The translations under genes and the position numbers were made by a program. The notes under the pieces are model-generated. The model did no database searches. It saw only the letters and a program-made list of their open reading frames with translations, and was not told where the DNA came from. DNA of 38,431 nt from an uncultured Caulobacteraceae bacterium. GTDB lineage: Bacteria; Pseudomonadota; Alphaproteobacteria; Caulobacterales; Caulobacteraceae. This document shows positions 33,506 through 38,431 of this stretch, piece after piece (within the stretch, counting starts at the first letter, position 1; every line of letters begins with the position of its first letter). Where the stretch lies: positions 1 to 38,431 of the forward strand of contig CAIXWN010000010.1 of assembly GCA_903923135.1 (NCBI GenBank), read 5' to 3'.

Positions 33506-33521
33506 GGCCGCCTAGGTGGCC
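33506..33521. promoter_or_regulatory. 16-bp near-perfect palindrome
   Basis: GGCCGCCTAGGTGGCC is palindromic except for one base pair, with the normally scarce CTAG at its centre. It lies 204 bases before the ATPase start and may be a repressor site. Confidence 0.3.
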
Positions 33522-33724
33522 CGGCAAAGGTTAAGCAGCGTCTCTGACGCTGTGGGGCGGGGCGGCTCCAATTGAATACAGGCGCCTGAGTTGTGGCGGA
33601 TTATGGCGGTTTCATCCGTCGATTCGCGGCAATCCGGAACCATGCTTGCCCGTCTCTTCGTCGGCGTTGCAGAGCGCCAGGGTTTGGTGTGGATCGATAG
33701 GCTGCGTGGGGGGCCGATCAGACG

Positions 33725-35176
33725 ATGTATATTGGTGACATTCTTATTGCTCATGGGCTGGTGACGTCAGAGGACATCGCTCTGGCCCTGCAGCTGCAGG
33801 CCAGCAAGGGCGGATCGCTCAGCGACTGCCTGGTTCAGGTGGGCAAGCTCAAGGCCGCCGACCTCGACGCGGTCATCCAGTCCACGCCCAAGTCGCCGCG
33901 CACCCTTGCCGACACCGGCCTGTCGGTGTCGGACCTGCTCAATCTGATGATCAAGGCGATCTTCGCCAGCGGCGAGGCCACCTCGTCGGCCATAGCCGAG
34001 ACGCTTCGGCTGCCGCCGCGTGCGGTCCAGGAACTGATCTACGAGGCCGAGGAACGCCGGCTGCTCGACCTGCGCGGGGCGGTGCGCAGCGACAGCCCGT
34101 ACGAGCTGCGCTACACCCTCACCGAGAAGGGCGTGCAGTGGGCGCACGACGCTCTGCAGCAGAACCAGTATGTAGGCCCCGCGCCGGTGCCGCTGTCAGC
34201 CTTCTGCGAGCAGATTGTCCGCCAGCGGATCGTCAACGAGCGGGTCACCCGCGCCATGATCGAAGGCGTGTTTTCCGACCTGGTGGTGTCCGACAAACTC
34301 GTTCGCGAGATCGGTCCGGCGATCAACTCGGGTCGCTCCGTGTTGCTCTACGGGCCTCCGGGCAACGGCAAGACCTCGGTAGGCGAACGCGTGGGCAGTC
34401 TGTTTCACGACGTGATCTACGTGCCCTACTGCTTCGAGGTCGATGGCCAGGTGGTCAAGGTTTTCGACCCCGCCCTGCACAGGCCGATCGTCAGCCAGTC
34501 GAGTCACGCCAACGAAGTCTCAAGCCTGCGGCGGTCCGACATGGACCTGCGCTGGGTCGCCTGCCGGCGCCCTCTGGTGGTCACCGGCGGCGAGCTCACC
34601 CTCGAGATGCTGGACCTGAGCTTCAATCCCCTGGCGAAGTATTACGAGGCGCCGCTCCACATCAAGGCGCTCGGAGGCATCTTCCTGATCGATGATTTCG
34701 GCCGGCAGCTGGTCTCGCCCACGGCCCTGCTCAACCGCTGGATCGTTCCGATGGAGAGCCGGATCGAATACCTGAAGCTGCACACCGGCAAGAGCTTCTC
34801 GCTGCCCTTCGACGAACTGGTGATCTTCTCCACCAATCTCTCGCCGCGAAAGCTGATGGATCCGGCCTTCCTCCGCCGCATCCCCTACAAGATCCACGTG
34901 GGCGGCCCCAGCGTCGAGGAATATCACCGGATCTTCCAGACCATCGCCCACAAGGCCGGGCTGGAAGTGGAGGCGGCGTTGGTCGACGAGATCATCGTCG
35001 AACTGCGTGACCGCATGGAATTCCCGCTGGCGAGTTATCAGCCCAAGTTCATCGTCGACCAGCTGCTCGCGGCCTCGAAGTTCGAGGGCCAAGGGCCCGC
35101 ACTCTCGCCCGGCCATATCGCCCAGGCGCTCAGCAATCTGGTGACCCAGGAAGAAGCCTCCGAACACCTCGACTGA
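33725..35176 (+). CDS. AAA+ ATPase with GspE/MshE-N-like N-terminal domain
   Basis: A 483-residue cytosolic ATPase. Residues 1-52 (IGDILIAHGLVTSEDIALAL ... SDCLVQVGKLKAADLDAVI) resemble the GspE/MshE N-terminal module of type II secretion and type IV pilus ATPases, which in MshE binds c-di-GMP. Residues 68-150 look like a winged helix (SAIAETLRLPPRAVQELIYE, YTLTEKGVQWAHDAL). An AAA+ core follows: Walker A YGPPGNGKTS (210-218), Walker B GIFLIDDFG (318-326), sensor-1 IFSTNLSP (Asn371) and an arginine-rich DPAFLRRIPYK. The core is AAA+ like MoxR or DnaA-type machines, not the GspE secretion fold, so this is a domain combination of unclear role. Similar proteins are, from memory, called ATPases with chaperone activity. 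No pilus or secretion genes are adjacent. The ribosome site is weak. Confidence 0.88.
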   Translation: MYIGDILIAHGLVTSEDIALALQLQASKGGSLSDCLVQVGKLKAADLDAVIQSTPKSPRTLADTGLSVSDLLNLMIKAIFASGEATSSAIAETLRLPPRAVQELIYEAEERRLLDLRGAVRSDSPYELRYTLTEKGVQWAHDALQQNQYVGPAPVPLSAFCEQIVRQRIVNERVTRAMIEGVFSDLVVSDKLVREIGPAINSGRSVLLYGPPGNGKTSVGERVGSLFHDVIYVPYCFEVDGQVVKVFDPALHRPIVSQSSHANEVSSLRRSDMDLRWVACRRPLVVTGGELTLEMLDLSFNPLAKYYEAPLHIKALGGIFLIDDFGRQLVSPTALLNRWIVPMESRIEYLKLHTGKSFSLPFDELVIFSTNLSPRKLMDPAFLRRIPYKIHVGGPSVEEYHRIFQTIAHKAGLEVEAALVDEIIVELRDRMEFPLASYQPKFIVDQLLAASKFEGQGPALSPGHIAQALSNLVTQEEASEHLD

Positions 35177-35213
35177 CCCCGGATCCCGGATCTCGGGGCC
35201 CGTTCGCCGGTCA

Positions 35214-35244
35214 TCCTGCCTCGATGGGATCCATCGAGGCAGGA
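35214..35244. repeat. Perfect 14-bp inverted repeat, convergent-gene hairpin
   Basis: TCCTGCCTCGATGG (35214-35227) and its exact complement (35231-35244) are separated by GAT. It sits between the convergent ATPase and His-rich genes. A bidirectional terminator without a T-run, or one copy of an intergenic palindromic repeat family, are both possible. Confidence 0.6.
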
Positions 35245-35282
35245 GAACCCGGCGGAGGAAGCCCGGGCGCGCCGGGCGACGC

Positions 35283-35729
35283 CTACCAGGGGTGGCGTTC
35301 GGCGCCCTGGCGCAGCCAGCGGATCTGGTCGTTCAGCCGGTCGAGGCGGTTCTGCAGATCCTCGCGGACCCGGCCGTCGAGGCGGCCGCCGTCGCGGCGC
35401 CGATCCATGTTCTCTTCGCGCCGGATGCTGTTGAGTTCGCGCTGCACGCGGAAGAACTCCTGGCGGCCGAGCGAACCGTCGTCGCGTCCGTGGCGGATCC
35501 GTTCCTGGATCCACTCGATGCGGCGGTCGATCTCCCAGCCGCCGGGCTGACGGTCGTCGTGCCGGTAGCCGCCCTGCGGGCCGTCGTCATGCCGGTAGCC
35601 GCCCGGCGCGCCGTCGTCGTGGCGATAGGCCCCGGCAGGGGGCGGGCCGTAGGGCTGGGCCAGGGCCGGGCCGGCGATGGCGGTGACCGCCGCCAGGGCC
35701 GCCAGCAACGTCAGGGATGTCTTTTTCAT
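35283..35729 (-). CDS. Exported His/Asp-repeat protein of unknown function
   Basis: A 148-residue protein with a clear signal peptide (MKKTSLTLLAALAAVTAIAG, cut after ALA near residue 24). Then come three tandem 10-residue repeats built on GYRHDDG (residues 33-62), and an Arg/Asp/Glu-rich helical part (EIDRRIEWIQERIRHGRDDG, RVQRELNSIRREENMDRR, VREDLQNRLDRLNDQIRWLR) with probable coiled coils. Periplasmic proteins of this kind are seen in alphaproteobacteria, without known function; the histidines and aspartates could bind metal ions. AAGGAAG precedes the ATG. It lies downstream of another exported-protein gene on the same strand but past a terminator. Confidence 0.85.
   Translation of the reverse strand: MKKTSLTLLAALAAVTAIAGPALAQPYGPPPAGAYRHDDGAPGGYRHDDGPQGGYRHDDRQPGGWEIDRRIEWIQERIRHGRDDGSLGRQEFFRVQRELNSIRREENMDRRRDGGRLDGRVREDLQNRLDRLNDQIRWLRQGAERHPW
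35544..35633 (-). repeat. Three tandem 30-bp units coding GYRHDDG repeats
   Basis: Within the His-rich gene, three adjacent 30-bp units encode GAYRHDDGAP, GGYRHDDGPQ and GGYRHDDRQP. DNA and protein copies are close, suggesting recent slippage or recombination; copy number may vary among strains. Confidence 0.8.
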
Positions 35730-35861
35730 TGGGGTCTTCCTTCTTGTTCCTTCGGGCCGATCCAGACCCGTGAGCTGTGAATAGACAGACCGGCATGAAC
35801 CCGCCTTGAACGGACTGTTGTCGGATGTTCAGGAAGACCGATCGCCGTCTGAAACGACAAA

Positions 35862-35891
35862 GGCCCCGCCCCAGTTCCCTGGGGCGGGGCC
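35862..35891 (-). terminator. Terminator after the 35927-37159 gene
   Basis: A perfect 13-bp GC-rich stem (GGCCCCGCCCCAG, 35862-35874, with 35879-35891) has a 4-base TTCC loop. On the minus strand it is followed by TTTGTCGTTTC. It lies 36 bases beyond the stop at 35927. Confidence 0.75.
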
Positions 35892-35926
35892 CCGCCGCGC
35901 CTCTGACGAGATGCTGTCGGCGGAAG

Positions 35927-37159
35927 CTATTTCACGTTGTAGGCGTTCACGTGTGCGCCGATGTAGACGCCCAGGTTTCCTTTGGCGGCCTTAACCACGC
36001 CAAACACCGGGTCGGTGGTGTAGTAGGCCTTGGTATAGGGGAAGTCGTCGCCATTGTTGTTCTGGCAGCTGACCTGAACGGTCGCGCCGTTGGCCGCCGC
36101 CGCCGCCGCCGTGCCGTAGAACAGGTCGCACAGGGCTTCGTGCGTCTCACTGTCATAGGCCCCGCTGAACTTGTAGTACTGGTACTGCTTGGTCACCTGA
36201 ACAATACCCTTGGCGAAATTGTCATTCTCGGCGGCTTCGCGTTCGGGGGCGCCGGCCTTCGCGCCGACACCCGGCGGACGTTGCAGGAGCTTCCAGGTGA
36301 CGACCTTCCTCACCTTGAGGTTCTTGATGTTGTGCACCTGCAGGCCCTCGAGCTGGGCGTCGACGGCGCCGTAGAGAGTCGTGGTCTTCACCCAGAAGGC
36401 GTCGCCGAACTGCGGTTCGCCGGCTTGCGGGCGATTGGGATCGCCTCCGGCGTCGGCGGGCGCTCGCGCCACCGCCTGCACCACCGGCAGGGCGGCGGGG
36501 ACGGCGGGCGGAACGACGACCAGGATCGGAGAGGCGGGCATGGTCGCCTCCAACGTCCCGTTCACCAGGGTGGTGTTGCTCGGGTCCGGCAGTTTCCAGT
36601 GATAGGTCATCTTTCCTGGAACGACACCGCCGGCGAAGCTGACGCCGAAGTGTTCGCAGCCCGCGTTGGGATAGGTCGCCCCCAGGCCCCACCACCAGCA
36701 GGATTCACCGGTCGTCGCCGTGGGCTTGGGATTGTAGGGGGTGCCGTTGCCGGCGATCCCCGGGGCCCCGGCCGCACTACCCTGTGAAGCGACCCAGGCG
36801 CCACCCTGCAGCGTCGCGGCCCAGGTGACCAGGACTCCCTTGTGGCCCGCGTCGTAGGCGTGGGCGGCGTCGGGGGTGGCCGTCGTCCAGTCGTAGGACG
36901 TCACAGTCGGGAGACCGTAACGGATCAGCCAAGGCTGGGTGGTGAAGTTCGAGGGAAATTCCCGGGTCAACTGCGAGGCGTCGACATCCTCGATGTCGAT
37001 CTCGAAGCCTTCGGCGGTTTTGCCCGTGTCATTGAACACATCGAAGTTGTCGTAGGATCCGATGATCTGCGCGTGCGCCGCGGTGCTCAACCCCAGGCTG
37101 GCCAGCGCCGCCAGGCTTGCCGTCACCCACAGGGCGCGATGTGTCGCCGATCTTTTCAT
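35927..37159 (-). CDS. Large exported protein of unknown function
   Basis: A 410-residue exported protein. The signal peptide has a hydrophobic core ASLAALASLGLSTAAHA, cut near residue 30. The mature protein begins IIGSYDNFDVFNDTGKTAEG, a wording seen in secreted proteins of alphaproteobacteria and Bacteroidetes, here only from memory. It is rich in Ala, Gly, Asn, Thr and Tyr, with a Trp-rich patch (SCWWWGLGATYPNAGCEHFG) holding two cysteines, a Pro/Ala-rich linker (residues 215-245), and a second pair of cysteines (EALCDLFYG, VQVSCQNNN). No catalytic motif, sorting tail or lipobox is visible. ATG at 37157-37159 starts the signal peptide. A strong hairpin terminator follows the gene. It is likely a structural or binding protein. 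Confidence 0.85.
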   Translation of the reverse strand: MKRSATHRALWVTASLAALASLGLSTAAHAQIIGSYDNFDVFNDTGKTAEGFEIDIEDVDASQLTREFPSNFTTQPWLIRYGLPTVTSYDWTTATPDAAHAYDAGHKGVLVTWAATLQGGAWVASQGSAAGAPGIAGNGTPYNPKPTATTGESCWWWGLGATYPNAGCEHFGVSFAGGVVPGKMTYHWKLPDPSNTTLVNGTLEATMPASPILVVVPPAVPAALPVVQAVARAPADAGGDPNRPQAGEPQFGDAFWVKTTTLYGAVDAQLEGLQVHNIKNLKVRKVVTWKLLQRPPGVGAKAGAPEREAAENDNFAKGIVQVTKQYQYYKFSGAYDSETHEALCDLFYGTAAAAAANGATVQVSCQNNNGDDFPYTKAYYTTDPVFGVVKAAKGNLGVYIGAHVNAYNVK

Positions 37160-37476
37160 TGTCTCGTCTCCGTGGGCCTTGAGGGCCGGTCTGTCGGGCG
37201 TCGTCTCACAGACAGACGCGCGCTTTAGGGAGTTTCCCCGGTTTCAGGCCCGGCGCCGCGCCGAAGGGAATGCTGCGGGAAGTCGCCAATCCGGGAGCCT
37301 GTATTTCACAAATTTCAGGTTATCGCAACAACAATTTTCGATTGATAAAAGTCAAAACCCCATAAATATGTAATTAATAACCGTTATCAACTTCCGAATG
37401 CCATCCACGTTCCGGGGGTAAGGGAAATGTACTATAATATTGATGCGATATATTTCGGTAGTGTTCGGAGGCAAAA
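37160..37476. other. AT-rich intergenic region at a composition boundary
   Basis: From about 37300 the sequence becomes clearly AT-rich (for example AAATATGTAATTAATAACC, 37363-37382), in contrast to the window as a whole. It holds the upstream region of the exported-protein gene and a TATAAT-type promoter near 37433. Nothing else can be supported. It may mark the border of acquired DNA. Confidence 0.6.
37410..37438 (+). promoter_or_regulatory. Possible sigma70-type promoter
   Basis: A perfect TATAAT is at 37433-37438; the best -35 guess at 17-base spacing is TTCCGG (37410-37415), a weak match. It would drive the small SD-led frame starting at 37477. Confidence 0.3.
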
Positions 37477-37728
37477 TTGATTTGGGGCGCCGTCGAAAGG
37501 CCGGCGCCTGTCTGGGTCGTTCTTGAACAGATGTGCGTCGGGCAGGACCGGTCAAAAGCCGTCGACTCGCAGGTGTCGCGGGCGGGTGTCGTTTCGGAGG
37601 GTGGGGGCAGGCTGCTTAGCCATCGCTGGCTGCCCTTCCTGGACGCATATCGAACCCAGTGCATCGCTCCACCGCCTCACATCAAGGAGCTGCTGGAAGG
37701 CCTGGGTAGCCTAGCCCTCGCTGCCTAA
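37477..37728 (+). CDS. Possible small protein of unknown function
   Basis: An 83-codon frame starting with TTG, five bases after GGAGG, and preceded by a TATAAT box about 40 bases upstream. The C-terminal 30 residues (WLPFLDAYRTQCIAPPPHIK, then ELLEGLGSLALAA) look protein-like: amphipathic, with balanced composition. The first 45 residues are less convincing. It resembles short orphan frames at island edges, but I cannot name a family. It might instead be the remnant of a longer gene, or chance. Confidence 0.4.
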   Translation: MIWGAVERPAPVWVVLEQMCVGQDRSKAVDSQVSRAGVVSEGGGRLLSHRWLPFLDAYRTQCIAPPPHIKELLEGLGSLALAA

Positions 37729-38288
37729 CGGCGTGCACGCGGAAGGTTTCGTCCTGTCCCGACGTTTCGGGGTATCGGCCCAAGCGGAGTCCGCGCTCGA
37801 CATTGCAGCCGCAGCGGGAAACCGACGTACATGATCACCCGCAGCCGAACTCGCCGCCGCCCGTCGCCAGGTGACGACGTGGTGGAACTCAAAGTAGCGG
37901 GCACCACCCGGGTCGAGAAACAGCAGCGCGTCGCCACCCGGTCCTAGGTCGCGTCTTTCCGGCGCATGAGCGGCCTAACCCATATTCGACCTTTCACGCC
38001 TCGATCGCCAAGGCACCGGAAGCGCTGAGCGCCTGAAAGTTACATGGTTGACGTTGATCCCGCCCCTCAATGAAGCCGCTCACCAAAACTTCTCCTGCAT
38101 CGAGAGACGGAATCTGAACTGCTTCGCAATTTTCACGGCCTCCAACCCTAGCGATCCTCGGCCACCAACTTAGCGTCGCCCATACCCGACGCGGTAGATG
38201 CGAACCCTTTGACCCGGAACGGCTTAGCCAGCTACATGGGTTACGATCGGCGGCCCCGCCTCCAATCCACCTAAGGAGCAAAAAGCCG
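37729..38288. other. Gene-poor stretch before the ParA gene
   Basis: 560 bases without a convincing gene and of lower GC than the core region. A 38-codon frame at 37831-37947 (GDDVVELKVAGTTRVEKQQR near its end) is weak but could be a gene relic. A minus-strand frame at 37994-38347 is discussed as rejected. No tRNA, integrase, IS end or obvious att direct repeat was seen. The last 100 bases likely hold the ParA promoter. Confidence 0.5.
38209..38237 (+). promoter_or_regulatory. Possible promoter for the ParA gene
   Basis: TTGACC at 38209-38214 is a good -35; a 17-base spacer leads to CTACAT (38232-38237), a poor -10 match, or TACATG with one base more. It lies about 52 bases before the start codon. 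Confidence 0.25.
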
Positions 38289-38431
38289 ATGGCAGGACCC
38301 GTAGTCGCAGTGTTGAACATGAAGGGTGGTGTTGGGAAGACCATCATTTCCGCTCATATGTCGCGGGAGATCTTCTCGTCCAGGAAGAAGTCGGTTCTTC
38401 TTGTCGATCTCGATCCTCAATACAATCTCAC
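38289..38431 (+). CDS. ParA-family ATPase, N-terminal part
   Basis: The first 47 codons of a ParA/MinD-type ATPase that runs off the window. It opens PVVAVLNMKGGVGKTIISAH, with the deviant Walker A KGGVGKT (about residues 12-18), and continues to LLVDLDPQYNL, the Walker A' DxDPQ motif. ParA proteins move plasmids, chromosomes or protein complexes. AAGGAG lies ten bases before the ATG. Codon use is less GC-biased than in the upstream genes (ATT, CTT, GTT, AGG are frequent), suggesting acquisition from another source, possibly a plasmid, ICE or phage-like island. Chromosomal ParA normally has ParB downstream; that region is not visible. Confidence 0.9.
   Translation, partial: MAGPVVAVLNMKGGVGKTIISAHMSREIFSSRKKSVLLVDLDPQYNL

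Larger units (their letters stand above)
33106..33724. other. Long operator-rich intergenic region
   Basis: No convincing gene fills these 619 bases between the divergent caspase-like and AAA+ ATPase genes. The central part (about 33350-33500) has lower GC than its surroundings and concentrates dyads: overlapping inverted repeats at 33370-33396, a small TCACG-GAAA-CGTGA hairpin at 33420-33433, two GACTC (CcrM-type GANTC) sites at 33468 and 33495, and a near-perfect palindrome at 33506-33521. This is likely a regulatory region or untranslated leader; an undetected small RNA cannot be excluded. Confidence 0.6.

Noticed and set aside
37994-38347. Minus-strand frame of 117 codons overlapping the ParA start
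   Set aside because: Its N-terminal part is the mirror of the ParA Walker region; the rest shows no family pattern and no ribosome site.
1-38431. CRISPR arrays, tRNA or rRNA genes, insertion sequences
   Set aside because: No regularly spaced direct repeats, no T-loop or cloverleaf pattern, no rRNA-like sequence and no transposase or terminal inverted repeats were seen by eye; weak cases could be missed.

Overview
The window is high-GC, densely coded bacterial DNA with short gaps, operons closed by ATGA/TGATG/GTGA overlaps, and some GTG and TTG starts. A MucR/Ros regulator, DUF1491, a PEPxxWA-CTERM protein, a CYP153-like P450 and a possible CtrA-like site together suggest an alphaproteobacterium, most likely Caulobacterales (Phenylobacterium/Caulobacter). 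This is inference from gene content; no rRNA, tRNA or other decisive marker is present.

Layout. 1-2.5 kb: the start of release factor 3 (prfC, cut by the window edge), DUF1491, a small soluble histidine kinase, then sufE and mucR. 2.6-9.3 kb: a lipid or aliphatic-acid block with enoyl-CoA hydratase on the minus strand, then GMC alcohol dehydrogenase, acyl-CoA synthetase and MaoC hydratase on the plus strand, followed by an exported BBE-type flavin oxidase. 9.3-14.4 kb: a DEAD-box RNA helicase, a TPR protein, a CYP153-like P450 and a degenerate GIY-YIG protein. 14.4-17.1 kb: three exported proteins on the minus strand (unknown, TraB/GumN, PEP-CTERM). 17.2-21.2 kb: a three-subunit molybdenum hydroxylase operon followed by a MoaD-like protein. 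21.4-29.5 kb: an MFS/BT1-like transporter, a GFA zinc protein, a 2OG-Fe(II) oxygenase-like protein, oligopeptidase B with a GNAT acetyltransferase, and a giant DUF2339 membrane protein. 29.7-33.1 kb: an exported S10-type peptidase and an exported caspase-Sel1 protein. 33.1-35.2 kb: a 619-bp operator-rich leader and an AAA+ ATPase with a GspE/MshE-N-like N-terminus. 35.2-37.2 kb: two exported proteins of unknown function. From about 37.3 kb the DNA changes: an AT-rich block, a small SD-led frame, a gene-poor stretch and the start of a ParA-type ATPase running off the end. This looks like the edge of a mobile or plasmid-like segment.

How the genes could fit together. P450 (terminal hydroxylation), GMC dehydrogenase (alcohol to aldehyde), the molybdenum hydroxylase (aldehyde to acid, substrate unknown), acyl-CoA synthetase and the two hydratases could form an alkane or aliphatic-chain oxidation route, but they lie in separate transcription units and the P450's redox partners are absent. 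Several exported proteins (S10 and S9-type peptidases, caspase-like, PEP-CTERM, TraB, unknowns) suggest an active cell envelope. No CRISPR array, insertion sequence, rRNA or tRNA was seen.
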